Shown here piece by piece: positions 1-11,021 of a DNA stretch of 64,000 bases (its first letter is position 1; each line of letters opens with the position of its first letter). The stretch is from assembly GCA_021741355.1 (NCBI GenBank), contig JAIOXZ010000016.1, positions 1 to 64,000 of the forward strand. The letters are read 5' to 3'. Made by a program: the position numbers and the translations under genes. The notes beneath the pieces are model-generated. The model saw only the letters and a list, made by a program, of their open reading frames with translations. It did not search any database and was not told the origin of the DNA. The stretch is from Caulobacter sp. GTDB lineage: Bacteria > Pseudomonadota > Alphaproteobacteria > Caulobacterales > Caulobacteraceae.

Positions 1-147
1 CCGCGCTTCCGCCCCGCCGACCAGCACCGACCTCGCCAAAGCCAAGCTGACCCGTGCCCTTCACCGACATCAACGACCCTCCGCCTCAACAGACAGAGAA
101 TCACGATCAGCGAATTACGCAACGGTCCCCATAAAGGGGGGGGGACG
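1..147. other. Window edge, no supportable gene
   Basis: I see no complete gene here. A short plus-strand reading frame closes at a TAA at 132-134 and could be the 3' end of a gene that begins before the window, but the frame is open only from about position 51, so this would need a frameshift or a very short overlap. A run of nine G lies at 136-144, just before the stop of the minus-strand gene at 148. Confidence 0.3.
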
Positions 148-390
148 CTACTCGTCCTGGCCCCAGCGCCAGCGCCATCCCCCGCGGGTCTTGGCGACCA
201 CGATGACGAGCAGCACCACGACAGCCAGGACGCCGAGACCTGCACGCAGGCGCAAATGGGCGTCGTCGATCAGGAAGGGGCCGCCGAGCATGATGGCGCC
301 AAAGGCCGCAAGGACGGCCCAGCCTTCCCAGCTACAGGGCAGGCCGACGCCGTAGCCGTATCGTTTGGGATGAAACCAAGGTTTGCCCAT
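148..390 (-). CDS. Small integral membrane protein, hypothetical
   Basis: The product has 80 residues with two clear hydrophobic segments (about 24-42 and 50-66) and a basic, Trp-rich tail, so it is probably a two-pass inner-membrane protein. The start is supported by a strong GAGGAGG ribosome-binding site seven bases upstream on the minus strand. It starts 18 bases after the stop of the DUF815 ATPase gene and is likely cotranscribed with it. I do not recognise the family and assign no function. Confidence 0.65.
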   Translation of the reverse strand: MGKPWFHPKRYGYGVGLPCSWEGWAVLAAFGAIMLGGPFLIDDAHLRLRAGLGVLAVVVLLVIVVAKTRGGWRWRWGQDE

Positions 391-408
391 GCGGATACCT
401 CCTCGGGA

Positions 409-1248
409 TCAGTTCGGCAGCTTCACGCCCAGCTCACCGGCCAGGTCGCGGATGAACTGCCAGGCGATGCGGCCCGAGCGGGAACCGCGCAGCTGCGACC
501 AGCGCAGGGCGCGGCCGTGCAGGTCGGGCGCGGTCAGGCCGAACCGCGTCGCATAGGTTTTCACCGCCTCGAGGTAGCCGGCCTGGTCCATCGGCGGGAA
601 GCCGATCCACAGACCGAAGCGGTCCGAGACGCTGACCTCCTCCTCGGCATCCTCGGCGGCGGCGATCATGCCGCGGCCCTCGGCGTGGTCGCGCGGCATC
701 AGGTGACGGCGGTTGGAGGTGGCGACGAACAGCACATTCTCCGGCGGGCCCGCCACGCCGCCTTCCAGCGCCGACTTCAGCGCCTTGGCCGCCGCCGCGC
801 CGTCCTCGAAGGACAGGTCGTCGCACAGCACCACGAATCGTTCCGTCCGGCCGCGCAGCCTGTCGAACAGCGGCGGCAGGGCGGCGACCTCGTCGCGGTC
901 GACCTCGATCAGCTTCAGCACCGGATGGGTGGCGGCGATGGCCATGAAGGCCGCCTTTGCCAGCGAGCTCTTGCCCGTGCCGCGCACGCCCCAGAGCAGG
1001 GCGTGGTTGGCGGGTAGATGGCAGGCGAACCGCTTGAGGTTCTCGAGGAAGCGCGCCTTCTGGCCATCCACGCCCACAAGCAGATCGAGGGGCAGGGGAT
1101 AGTCCGGCGCTGCCGGAAACGAGTCGCTCGCCGGCTCGTGCCGAAACAGCTTCGCCGCCGCAAAATCCGGCTCGCGCGGCGCCGGCGGAGCCAGCCGTTC
1201 CAGCGCCTCGGCGATCCTCGTCAGCAGCGTCTGTGTCTTATCGTCCAT
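409..1248 (-). CDS. DUF815-family AAA-type ATPase
   Basis: This 279-residue protein has a Walker A motif (GVRGTGKSS, about 87-95) and a Walker B motif (VVLCDDL, about 139-145), followed by a sensor-like ATSNRRH segment. The layout matches the DUF815 ATP-binding family, whose cellular role is poorly defined. The N-terminal 80 residues are the variable part typical of the family, and length is normal. A small membrane protein follows in the same direction 18 bases downstream. The gene is divergent from yajC. Identification as a P-loop ATPase is secure; any process assignment would be speculation. Confidence 0.88.
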   Translation of the reverse strand: MDDKTQTLLTRIAEALERLAPPAPREPDFAAAKLFRHEPASDSFPAAPDYPLPLDLLVGVDGQKARFLENLKRFACHLPANHALLWGVRGTGKSSLAKAAFMAIAATHPVLKLIEVDRDEVAALPPLFDRLRGRTERFVVLCDDLSFEDGAAAAKALKSALEGGVAGPPENVLFVATSNRRHLMPRDHAEGRGMIAAAEDAEEEVSVSDRFGLWIGFPPMDQAGYLEAVKTYATRFGLTAPDLHGRALRWSQLRGSRSGRIAWQFIRDLAGELGVKLPN

Positions 1249-1365
1249 ACCCCGCCCTTACCGGCAGCGCCGCGCATTGCAAAGCGAGGGGCCACACCTT
1301 AGTTTCCGCCGACCTTTGGCGCGCCTTGTCGGCGGCGCCTGTCCCCATGCCTCTCCGGAGACGAA

Positions 1366-1674
1366 ATGACTGATCCCAATAGCCTGATCCAGCTGGTCGG
1401 CTTGCCGCTGATGATTGGTGGCCTGTTCTACATCATGATCTGGCGCCCGCAGCAGAAGCGCATGAAGGATCATGCGGCGATGCTCGGCGCGCTGAAGCGC
1501 GGCGACAACATCGTCCTCAACAGCGGCCTGACGGGCAAGATCGTGCGCGTCGAGGACAAGGAAGTCGGCGTCGAGATCGCCCAGGGCGTTACGGTCAAGG
1601 TGATCAAGTCGATGATCGCCGAGGTGCGTGGCAAGGGCGAACCGGCCGCCATCGCCAACGACACCAAGTCCTGA
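1366..1674 (+). CDS. yajC: Preprotein translocase accessory subunit YajC
   Basis: The product has 102 residues: a single N-terminal membrane helix (about 8-25), then the conserved WRPQQKRMKDH stretch and the small globular domain typical of YajC. YajC associates with SecDF at the inner membrane and assists the SecYEG translocon. The start has a GGAG site about seven bases upstream. It is followed directly by secD and secF, the standard alphaproteobacterial order, which confirms the call. The promoter probably lies in the gap shared with the divergent DUF815 gene. Confidence 0.96.
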   Translation: MTDPNSLIQLVGLPLMIGGLFYIMIWRPQQKRMKDHAAMLGALKRGDNIVLNSGLTGKIVRVEDKEVGVEIAQGVTVKVIKSMIAEVRGKGEPAAIANDTKS

Positions 1675-1700
1675 CCAACAGCGCCAAGGCCTAACCTGTC

Positions 1701-3299
1701 ATGATGCAGCTCGCGCGCTGGAAGTTTGTCGTCGTAACGGCGGCGATCCTTTTTGGATTGCTGTTCGCCCTTCCGAACGTGCTGCCCGCCAGCGTGCGGG
1801 ACTCCATGCCGGGATTCCTGCCGCGCAAGACGTTGAACCTCGGCCTCGACCTTCAGGGCGGCTCCTACCTGCTGCTCGAGGTCGACACCGGGGCGCTGCA
1901 GAAGGAAAAGGTCACCAACCTCCTCGAGGACGTCCGCAAGACCCTGCGTGACGAGCAGATCGCGTTCACCAACCTCGTCGCCACCCCGGCCGGCGCGACG
2001 GTGCGGATCACCGATCCAGGCCGCATCAACGACGCCTACGGCGTCATGACGCGCAAACTGGTCCAGCTGACCAAGAGCAACCAGCCGGACCTGCGCCTCA
2101 CGCGCCAGAACGACCAGCAGATCGAGCTGGTCTTCCCTGAGGCAGCGCTATCGGAACAGGCCGCATCGGCGGTGGAACAGTCGATCGAGATCATCCGCCG
2201 CCGTGTTGATGAACTGGGCACGCGCGAGCCTTCCATCACCCGCCAGGGCACGAACCGGATCGTCCTCCAGGCGCCCGGCGAAAGCGATCCCGAAAAACTC
2301 AAGGCCGTGATCGGCCAGACGGCCAAGCTGACCTTCCAGATGGTCGACACCAGCGTGTCGGTCGCGGAAGCCCAGGCCGGCCGCCTGCCGCCCGGCTCCG
2401 AGATCCTGCCCAGCACCGACCGCTACGCCCAGGCCTATGTCGTGCGCCGGCGGGTCGACGTGTCGGGCGACATGCTGACCAACGCCCAGCAGGTCAACGA
2501 TCCCCAGACGGGTGAGGTCCAGGTCTCCTTCCGGTTCAACGGACAGGGCGCCCGGCGCTTCTCCGAGGTGACCAGCAAGAACATCGGCAAGCCGTTCGCC
2601 ATCGTCCTGGACGGTAAGGTGATCTCGGCGCCGAACATCCAGTCGGCCATCACCGGCGGCAGCGGCGTGATCACCGGCAGCTACACGGTGGAGTCGGCCA
2701 ATGAGCTGGCCATCCTGCTGCGCGCCGGCGCGCTGCCGGCGCCCCTCAAGGTTGAGGAGCAACGCACCGTCGGCGCCGAACTTGGCGCGGACGCGGTCGA
2801 GGCCGGCAAGATCTCCACGGCGGTCGGCTTCATGGCCATCCTGGTCTTCATGCTGATCGCCTACGGCGGCCTGTTCGGCGGCATCTCGGTGATCGCGCTG
2901 GTGGTCAACGGCCTGCTGATCATCGCGGCGATGAGCGCCACCCAGGCGACGCTGACACTGCCCGGCATCGCCGGTCTGATCCTGACCCTGGCCGTGGCCG
3001 TCGACGCCAACGTGCTGATCTATGAACGGATGCGGGATGAGGTGAGGGCGGGAAGACCGCTGGTCACCGCCATGGATGCGGGTTTCTCGCGCGCCATGGA
3101 GACCATCATCGACGCCAACCTGACCACGCTGCTGGCTGCGCTGATCATGTTCTTCTTCGGCGCCGGTCCGGTCCGCGGCTTCGCCTGGACGCTGTCGATC
3201 GGCGTGTTCACCTCGGTGTTCACAGCGGTCGTGGTGACCCAGCTGCTGCTGGCCATGTGGTTCAAATACACGCGTCCCAAGACGCTGCCGATCGCGTGA
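1701..3299 (+). CDS. secD: Protein translocase subunit SecD
   Basis: SecD (532 residues) forms with SecF the proton-driven complex that pulls exported proteins out of SecYEG on the periplasmic side. Visible are an N-terminal membrane helix (about 10-27), the LGLDLQGG signature near residue 50, a large periplasmic part with the P1 head region, and five C-terminal membrane helices beginning near residue 375, including the VAVDANVLIYERMRDE motif. Length is normal for the family. Two ATG codons are adjacent at the start and I keep the first. It lies 26 bases after yajC and 10 bases before secF, so the three are one operon. Confidence 0.97.
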   Translation: MMQLARWKFVVVTAAILFGLLFALPNVLPASVRDSMPGFLPRKTLNLGLDLQGGSYLLLEVDTGALQKEKVTNLLEDVRKTLRDEQIAFTNLVATPAGATVRITDPGRINDAYGVMTRKLVQLTKSNQPDLRLTRQNDQQIELVFPEAALSEQAASAVEQSIEIIRRRVDELGTREPSITRQGTNRIVLQAPGESDPEKLKAVIGQTAKLTFQMVDTSVSVAEAQAGRLPPGSEILPSTDRYAQAYVVRRRVDVSGDMLTNAQQVNDPQTGEVQVSFRFNGQGARRFSEVTSKNIGKPFAIVLDGKVISAPNIQSAITGGSGVITGSYTVESANELAILLRAGALPAPLKVEEQRTVGAELGADAVEAGKISTAVGFMAILVFMLIAYGGLFGGISVIALVVNGLLIIAAMSATQATLTLPGIAGLILTLAVAVDANVLIYERMRDEVRAGRPLVTAMDAGFSRAMETIIDANLTTLLAALIMFFFGAGPVRGFAWTLSIGVFTSVFTAVVVTQLLLAMWFKYTRPKTLPIA

Positions 3300-3309
3300 G
3301 GAGCGCCCA

Positions 3310-4281
3310 ATGACCTTCTGGCCTCTGATCAAGATCCTGCCGGTGAAGACGAACTTCCGGTTCGTGGACTTCGCCAAATACGCCGGCGCCCTCTCCATCG
3401 TGGCGGCGATCGCCTCGCTGGCGCTGGTGCTGATTCCGTTCAAGGGCCCCTGCGGCGGCCTGAACTGCGGCATCGACTTCAAGGGCGGCACGGTGCTGGA
3501 GTTCAGCACCGCCCCGCAGACCGTCGATCTGGCGAAAGTGCGCGCCGCGCTTGCGGAGAAGGAGCTCGGTGAGTTTCGCCTCCAGGCCTTCGGCGACAAC
3601 ACCGGCGCCATGGTCAGCTTCCAGAACCCGCCGGGACGCGACGCCAACGCCGCCAAGTCCGAGATCCGCCAGGAGATCGAGCGGGCGCTGGGCACGGTCA
3701 AGTTCACCAACGACGCCACCGTCGGCGCCAAGGTCTCCGGCGAGCTTTTCACCAGCGGCCTGCTGGCGCTGATCGTCGCGATCGTCCTGATGCTGGTCTA
3801 CATCTGGTTCCGCTTCGAGCTGCAGTTCGGCCTGGGCGCGGTCGTCGCCCTGTTCCACGACGTGTTGCTGACGTTCGGTCTGATCGCCGTCACCAAGATG
3901 GAGTTCAGCCTGACGACCATCGCCGCGATCCTGACGATCATCGGCTACTCGATGAACGACACCGTCGTCGTGTTCGACCGCCTGCGCGAGAACCTGCGCA
4001 AGTACAAGAAGATGCCCCTGCGCGAGGTGATCGACCTGTCGATCAACGAGACCCTGTCGCGGACCATCATCACCGGCCTGACGGCGGTGCTGGCGCTTGG
4101 CGGCCTGGCGGCCTTCGGCGGCGAGGCCCTGTTCGGCTTCTCGGTGATCATGATCTTCGGCATCGTCCTGGGCACCTACTCGTCGATCTACGTCGCCGCG
4201 CCGGTGATCCTGCTGTGGGGCGTCAAGCGTGGCGAGGAAGAGGCGACGCCGATCAAGTTCGGCGCGGCCTCCCGGCCCTGA
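3310..4281 (+). CDS. secF: Protein translocase subunit SecF
   Basis: SecF (323 residues) is the partner of SecD. It has an N-terminal membrane helix (about 22-42), the GIDFKGGTVLEF signature around residue 56, a short periplasmic domain and five C-terminal helices with the YSMNDTVVVFDRLREN motif, which carries conserved acidic and basic residues of the proton pathway. A purine-rich GAGGAG site precedes the ATG. The next gene begins eight bases after the stop, so it is probably in the same transcript. Confidence 0.97.
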   Translation: MTFWPLIKILPVKTNFRFVDFAKYAGALSIVAAIASLALVLIPFKGPCGGLNCGIDFKGGTVLEFSTAPQTVDLAKVRAALAEKELGEFRLQAFGDNTGAMVSFQNPPGRDANAAKSEIRQEIERALGTVKFTNDATVGAKVSGELFTSGLLALIVAIVLMLVYIWFRFELQFGLGAVVALFHDVLLTFGLIAVTKMEFSLTTIAAILTIIGYSMNDTVVVFDRLRENLRKYKKMPLREVIDLSINETLSRTIITGLTAVLALGGLAAFGGEALFGFSVIMIFGIVLGTYSSIYVAAPVILLWGVKRGEEEATPIKFGAASRP

Positions 4282-4289
4282 GGGCTGTC

Positions 4290-4643
4290 GTGCGACAGCC
4301 TCCGTCCATCGACGCCTGGGGCGGCGGCGGCTTTCGCGTCGCCGGTCTCTGGCGGCCGGGTTCGCTGCTGATCCTGGATGACGTGGCGCGGGACTGGTCA
4401 GTGGCCAGCCTCGCGGCCCTGACGCCCGACGACTTCGCCGACGTGCTGGCCAACCGCGACGCGGTCGAATTCGTCCTGCTGGGCACGGGCCTGACGCCCG
4501 GTCTGCCGTCCCGCGAGGTTCGCGATGTCCTCAAGGCCGCCGGCGTCGGGCTGGAGTTCATGGCCACCGAGGCCGCCGCCCGCACCTACAACCTTGTCGC
4601 CTCCGAGGGTCGGCGGGTGGCTGCGGCGCTCATCGCCGTGTGA
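4290..4643 (+). CDS. Mth938-like domain protein (DUF498)
   Basis: With a GTG start at 4290 the product has 117 residues and lies eight bases after secF; a longer frame beginning inside secF is unlikely to be used. The sequence shows the Mth938/NDUFAF3 fold pattern: G-G-G-G-F near the start, the GSLLILDD strand, the VEFVLLGTG strand and the EFMATEAAARTYN segment followed by the ALI strand. Mitochondrial relatives (NDUFAF3) help assemble complex I, but bacterial members are uncharacterised. Position behind secDF is common in alphaproteobacteria. Family call is good; function unknown. Confidence 0.85.
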   Translation: MRQPPSIDAWGGGGFRVAGLWRPGSLLILDDVARDWSVASLAALTPDDFADVLANRDAVEFVLLGTGLTPGLPSREVRDVLKAAGVGLEFMATEAAARTYNLVASEGRRVAAALIAV

Positions 4644-4722
4644 TCGGCAAACGGTTTACCCGCCCCGCCGAACCGGCCTATAGCTGAGCGTCAGGGTAGG
4701 ACTCTTCTGAGGGGCATTTTCG

Positions 4723-5346
4723 ATGATCTCCAATCTTCTTTCCAACTTCCGCAACACCATGATCCTGAGCGTCGTTCTGGCGCTGGTGATGGTGTTTGCG
4801 TACTCGACGAGTCCTCACGGGGTCGACGGGACGTTCTTCCAGGCGGTGTTCCGCTGGATGCACACCTTCTTCGGCATCCTCTGGATCGGGCTGCTGTACT
4901 ATTTCAACTTCGTCCAGATCCGCGTGATGCCGGCCATTCCCGCCGAGCTGAAGCCGGCCGTATCGAAGCACATCGCGCCCGAAGCGCTGTTCTGGTTCCG
5001 CTGGGCCGCCCTGGCGACCTGGATCATGGGCATGGTTCTGGCCTTCAGCCGCGGCCACGGCTACGCGGCCGAGGCCATCACCCTGGGCATGGCCGGCGGC
5101 TACGACCCCGCGCTGGACAAGGGCTTCACCATGATCGGCATCGGCATGTGGCTGGCGACGATCATGTTCATTAACGTCTGGGGCGTGATCTGGCCCAACC
5201 AGAAGATCGCCCTCGGCATCAAGGAAGCCGACGCCGACGCCAAGGCCAAGGCGGCGAAGACGGCGATGCAGTTCTCGCGCATCAACACGCTGCTCAGCAT
5301 CCCGATGCTGACGGCCATGACCATGAACCAGACGCTGTTCGGCTAG
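4723..5346 (+). CDS. PuuD-like integral membrane protein (urate hydroxylase family)
   Basis: This 207-residue protein has about five membrane helices and histidines suited to haem binding (WMHTFFGILWIG, SKHIAPEALFWFRWAALATW). The pattern matches the membrane domain of the PuuD family, founded by a membrane-bound urate oxidase with a C-terminal cytochrome c domain. No CxxCH motif is present here, so only the membrane domain exists and no urate-pathway gene is nearby; activity on urate should not be assumed. A GAGGGG site precedes the ATG. A hairpin terminator follows at 5370-5401. Confidence 0.75.
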   Translation: MISNLLSNFRNTMILSVVLALVMVFAYSTSPHGVDGTFFQAVFRWMHTFFGILWIGLLYYFNFVQIRVMPAIPAELKPAVSKHIAPEALFWFRWAALATWIMGMVLAFSRGHGYAAEAITLGMAGGYDPALDKGFTMIGIGMWLATIMFINVWGVIWPNQKIALGIKEADADAKAKAAKTAMQFSRINTLLSIPMLTAMTMNQTLFG

Positions 5347-5369
5347 CCTCTGGTCAATGAGAGAGGGGG

Positions 5370-5401
5370 GGGCTCGCCGGCTGGCGGGCCCTTCTTCGTT
5401 T
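5370..5401 (+). terminator. Intrinsic terminator after the PuuD-like gene
   Basis: A nine-base stem (GGGCTCGCC with GGCGGGCCC, one G-U pair, loop GGCT) is followed by TTCTTCGTTT. It lies 24 bases after the PuuD-like stop. Its position inside the longest possible reading frame of the next gene argues that that gene starts at 5408, not at 5357. Confidence 0.65.
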
Positions 5402-5407
5402 GAGGCC

Positions 5408-6055
5408 ATGACCGAAGATCTCGATGCTCTTGTCCGACGGGTCGATTCCGACCGCTGGCTGTCCAGCCGCTTCGTCGCGGACGTCGCCGCGCGCGCGGAC
5501 CTGATCGCGCTCTACGCGCTCGACCATGAACTGACGCGGATCCCGCAGATCGTCAGCGATCCGCTGATGGGCGAGATCCGCATGACCTGGTGGCGCGAGG
5601 GGCTCGAGGATATCGCCGAGGGCAAAACGCCGCGCTCCCATCCCGTCCTGAGGGCGATTGCCGCCAGCGCCCTGCCGGCCACGGCGCTGGCGGCCCTGAC
5701 TGAAGCGCGGATGGGCGACCTGGACGGCGCGAAGACCGGGGCGGCGGCCCTGGCCCATGCCGACGCCACCGAGGGCCTGCTGATGGCCCTGGCCGCCCGC
5801 AGGCTTTCGATCGCCGCTACGGCCGACCAGGTGAAACATGCGGCCCGCGCAGTGGCGCTCGCTCACACTGAAGCGCCCGCTGCGTTATCCGCGCTCAGGG
5901 CCGCCCGCGCCGAGCTTGCGGATCTGCCCGTGGCGGCCTTTCCAGCTGTAGCGCACGCGACTCTGGCGGGGCCGTACGCGCGCGGCCGCCGGCCGGGCGA
6001 TCTTGAAAAGCGCCTGCGCCTGTTCCTCGCCGTCCTGCGCGGGTCCGTCGGCTGA
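5408..6055 (+). CDS. Squalene/phytoene synthase-like protein
   Basis: The 215-residue product aligns by eye with the squalene/phytoene synthase superfamily: F-x-A-D start, LIALYALDHELTRIP, then DPLMGEIRMTWWREGLED, which corresponds to the region carrying the first aspartate-rich motif. It is shorter than true synthases and lacks a clear second DxxxD motif, resembling instead the NDUFAF6-type members linked to respiratory complex I assembly. I chose the ATG at 5408 because the upstream in-frame ATG lies before a terminator hairpin. A Mth938/NDUFAF3-type gene lies 1 kb upstream, which is suggestive but not proof of a complex I role. Confidence 0.7.
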   Translation: MTEDLDALVRRVDSDRWLSSRFVADVAARADLIALYALDHELTRIPQIVSDPLMGEIRMTWWREGLEDIAEGKTPRSHPVLRAIAASALPATALAALTEARMGDLDGAKTGAAALAHADATEGLLMALAARRLSIAATADQVKHAARAVALAHTEAPAALSALRAARAELADLPVAAFPAVAHATLAGPYARGRRPGDLEKRLRLFLAVLRGSVG

Positions 6056-6137
6056 AGGCTGCCGCTGGGTGAACTGGCGCGGCTCGCCGGGATCGGCATA
6101 AGCTTCCCGCAACAAGCAAACGGGGAGCGACTACGAC

Positions 6138-7274
6138 ATGGCCGAAGGATTTGCACAGGACCGGTTCGCCGCGGTCCGGACGGCCTTCGAGGCCAATCTC
6201 GCCAACGGGACCGACGTCGGCGCCTCGTTCTGCGCGACGCTGGAGGGTGAGACGGTCGTCGACCTCTGGGGCGGCTTTGCCGACGAGGCCAAGACCCGCC
6301 CGTGGGAGCAGGACACGATCATCAACGTCTATTCGACGACCAAAACGATGACCGCCCTGACGGCCCTGCTGCTGGCCGACCGGGGCGAGCTCGATTTCGA
6401 CGCGCCCGTCGCCCGCTACTGGCCGGAGTTCGCGGCCAACGGCAAGGAAGCGGTCAAGGTCAGCCACCTGATGAGCCACAGCGCGGGGCTGTCGGGCTGG
6501 AAGGAACCGATCACCACTGAAGACCTCTATGACTGGGACAAGGCGACCAGCCTGCTGGCCGCCCAGGCGCCCTACTGGGAGCCTGGCACAGCGCCCGGCT
6601 ACCATGCCCTGACCCAGGGCTACCTCGTCGGCGAAGTTGTCCGGCGCATTGCCGGCAAGTCTCTCGGCGCCGTGTTCCACGACGAGATCGCCGGGCCGCT
6701 GGGCGCGGACTTCCACATCGGCCTGCCGGCGTCGGAGGACGCGCGGGTCGCCGAGCTGATCCCGCCGCCGCCCGGCGTGGGCATTTCCGACGGGGTCCAG
6801 ACTGAACTGCAGACGAACATGTCCCACAATCCCGGCATCGATGTCCGGGCGACCCGCACGCGCGCGTGGCGCGGCGCGGAGATCCCGGCGGCCGGCGGCA
6901 CGGGCAACGCCCGCTCGATCGCCAAGGTGCACACGATCCTCGCCAACGGCGGGGTGTCGGGCGGCCGGCGCTATCTCTCGGAAGCCGGTTGCCGCAAGGC
7001 CCTTGAGCTGCAGATCGAGGGAACGGACCTGATCCTCGGCACGCCGGTGCGGTTCGGCATGGGCTTTGGCCTGGCCGGCGGCATGGTGCCGCTGCCCAGC
7101 CCCAACAGCTTCTTCTGGGGCGGCTACGGCGGCTCGCTGGTGATCATCGACATGGATGCCCGCACCACCTTCGGCTACGCGATGAACCGGATGGCCGGCA
7201 CGACCACGGGCGACATGCGCGCGCTCGGGCTGTCCGTGGCCATGTGGCAGGGGCTGGGTTTGATCCCCGCCTGA
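6138..7274 (+). CDS. Serine hydrolase, class C beta-lactamase fold (EstB-like)
   Basis: This 378-residue protein has the S-x-x-K motif (STTK, Ser66-Lys69) followed by helix residues typical of family VIII carboxylesterases and penicillin-binding-protein-like hydrolases. A second motif, YHALTQGY, stands where the Tyr-x-Asn of class C enzymes lies, and WGGYGGSLV near the C-terminus is in the position of the third KTG-type motif. No signal peptide is visible, which favours a cytoplasmic esterase over a periplasmic beta-lactamase. A GGGGAG site precedes the ATG. Substrate is unknown. Confidence 0.88.
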   Translation: MAEGFAQDRFAAVRTAFEANLANGTDVGASFCATLEGETVVDLWGGFADEAKTRPWEQDTIINVYSTTKTMTALTALLLADRGELDFDAPVARYWPEFAANGKEAVKVSHLMSHSAGLSGWKEPITTEDLYDWDKATSLLAAQAPYWEPGTAPGYHALTQGYLVGEVVRRIAGKSLGAVFHDEIAGPLGADFHIGLPASEDARVAELIPPPPGVGISDGVQTELQTNMSHNPGIDVRATRTRAWRGAEIPAAGGTGNARSIAKVHTILANGGVSGGRRYLSEAGCRKALELQIEGTDLILGTPVRFGMGFGLAGGMVPLPSPNSFFWGGYGGSLVIIDMDARTTFGYAMNRMAGTTTGDMRALGLSVAMWQGLGLIPA

Positions 7275-7293
7275 CCAGCCGCGCAAACGAACA

Positions 7294-7327
7294 GGGCGGA
7301 CGCCGCATTGCGACGTCCGCCCTTTTT
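7294..7327 (+). terminator. Intrinsic terminator between convergent genes
   Basis: A perfect nine-base stem (GGGCGGACG with CGTCCGCCC, 11-base loop) is followed by five T. It ends the esterase transcript and lies between two converging genes. Confidence 0.85.
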
Positions 7328-7346
7328 CATGCCCGCTTGAGGCCGG

Positions 7347-9410
<2,064 letters not shown>

Positions 9411-9512
9411 GGGGGCGTTTCCCGGTGGATCGTTGCTCAACAGGGCGGGCACCCTAAGGGCGTCATGCCGTCCGCGCCAGTAGCCGGGGCAGCATTTTCC
9501 ACCCCTTCGGGA

Positions 9513-10916
9513 CTATCCGACGGCGGCCGGGACGCTCTCCGCCAGCCAGCCTTCCAGATCGTTCAGCGCCCGCTCGCTCATCAGCCGCTTCTTCGCTCGG
9601 CCGCGATCCTGGGGGTGCAGCTTGCGGCCCTCGGCGTCCTGGCGCGGGGCCTCCATCGGCGGCAGCAGGCCGTAGTTGATGTTCATCGGCTGGAAGCTGG
9701 CCTTGGGACCATCGAGGAAACCGCCGGTGATGTGGGTCGCCAGGGCGCCCAGGGCGGTGGTCGCCGGCGGAAGATCGATCGGCTTGCCCAAGCGCTCGGC
9801 GGCGGCGAGCCGCCCGGTCAGCAGGCCGAGCGCGGCGCTCTCCACGTAGCCCTCGACCCCGGTCAACTGTCCGGCGAAGCGCAGGCGCGTATCGGCCTTC
9901 AGCCTCAGCTTTTCATCCAGCAGGCGCGGGCTGTTGACGAAGGTGTTGCGGTGCAGGCCGCCGAGCCGGGCGAATTGGGCGTTCTCCAGGCCAGGGATCA
10001 TGCGGAAGATGTCGGTCTGGGCGCCGTGCTTCAGCTTGGTCTGGAAGCCGACCATGTTCCACAGCGTGCCGAGCGCATTGTCCTGGCGCAGCTGGACGAT
10101 GGCCCAGGGCTTGACCGTCGGGTTGTGGGCGTTGGTCAGACCGACCGGCTTCATCGGGCCGTGGCGCAGGGTTTCGCGGCCGCGCTCGGTCATCACCTCG
10201 ATGGGCAGGCAGCCGTCGAAATAGGGCACATTCTCCCAGTCCTTGAACTCGGACTTGGGGCCGGCCAGCAGGGCGTCGATGAAGGCGTCGTACTGTTCGC
10301 GGTCCATCGGGCAGTTGATGTAGGCGGCCGCGTCGCCGCCCGGGCCTTCCTTGTCGTAGCGCGACTGGCGCCAGGCCTTGCTCATGTCGATCGAGTCGAG
10401 GTGGATGATCGGGGCGATGGCGTCGAAGAAGCTCAGGGCGTCCTCGCCCGTCAGGGTCAGGATCGCCTCGGCAAGGGCCGGGGAGGTGAGGGGGCCGGTG
10501 GCGATGATCACGCTGTCCCAGTCTGCGGGCGGCAGGCCGGCGATCTCCTCGCGCAGGATGGTCACCAGCGGATGGGCCTCGAGGCGGGCGGTGACTTCGG
10601 CCGAGAAGCCATCGCGGTCCACCGCCAGCGCCCCGCCGGCGGGCACCTGATGCTTGTCGCCGCTTGAGAGGATGATCGAGCCGCAGCGGCGCATCTCGGC
10701 GTGCAGCAGGCCGACCGCGTTGTACTGCCAGTCATCCGACCGGAAGGAGTTCGAGCAGACCAGTTCGGCCAGCCCGTCGGTCTGGTGGGCGTCGGTGCGC
10801 ACGCCGTCGCGGCGCATCTCGTGGATGATGGCGGGAACGCCGGCCTCGGCCAGTTGCCAGGCGGCTTCGGATCCGGCGAGGCCGCCGCCGATAACGTGAA
10901 CAGGTTTCATGGTCAT
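9513..10916 (-). CDS. trmFO: tRNA (uracil-54-C5) methyltransferase TrmFO, folate-dependent
   Basis: TrmFO uses methylenetetrahydrofolate and FAD to make ribothymidine at position 54 of tRNA. The 467-residue product opens with a Rossmann FAD-binding motif ([12 protein letters not shown]) and the family signature IIHEMR, and later shows [22 protein letters not shown] and [12 protein letters not shown], all characteristic. Two ATG codons three codons apart (10916 and 10910) are both possible starts, and neither has a clear ribosome site. It stands alone on the minus strand. Confidence 0.95.
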   Translation of the reverse strand: MTMKPVHVIGGGLAGSEAAWQLAEAGVPAIIHEMRRDGVRTDAHQTDGLAELVCSNSFRSDDWQYNAVGLLHAEMRRCGSIILSSGDKHQVPAGGALAVDRDGFSAEVTARLEAHPLVTILREEIAGLPPADWDSVIIATGPLTSPALAEAILTLTGEDALSFFDAIAPIIHLDSIDMSKAWRQSRYDKEGPGGDAAAYINCPMDREQYDAFIDALLAGPKSEFKDWENVPYFDGCLPIEVMTERGRETLRHGPMKPVGLTNAHNPTVKPWAIVQLRQDNALGTLWNMVGFQTKLKHGAQTDIFRMIPGLENAQFARLGGLHRNTFVNSPRLLDEKLRLKADTRLRFAGQLTGVEGYVESAALGLLTGRLAAAERLGKPIDLPPATTALGALATHITGGFLDGPKASFQPMNINYGLLPPMEAPRQDAEGRKLHPQDRGRAKKRLMSERALNDLEGWLAESVPAAVG

Positions 10917-11021
10917 GGCGGACAGATAGGCCCAAGCGGGCCGCCGTCAAAGCGGCCAAGGTGGCGCGGAAGCGGAAACTGTGATGGTCTTCAAGCTTAA
11001 CGCGGCGCGGGGAGGCGTATC

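Noticed and set aside
2148..3752. Long open frame antisense to secD/secF
   Set aside because: It is opposite confidently identified genes, has biased low-complexity composition (runs of Asp, Gly, Arg, His) and no recognisable domain; high GC content produces such frames.
5357..5407. Upstream ATG for the squalene-synthase-like gene
   Set aside because: It lies before an intrinsic terminator hairpin and adds an unconserved Gly/Arg-rich leader.
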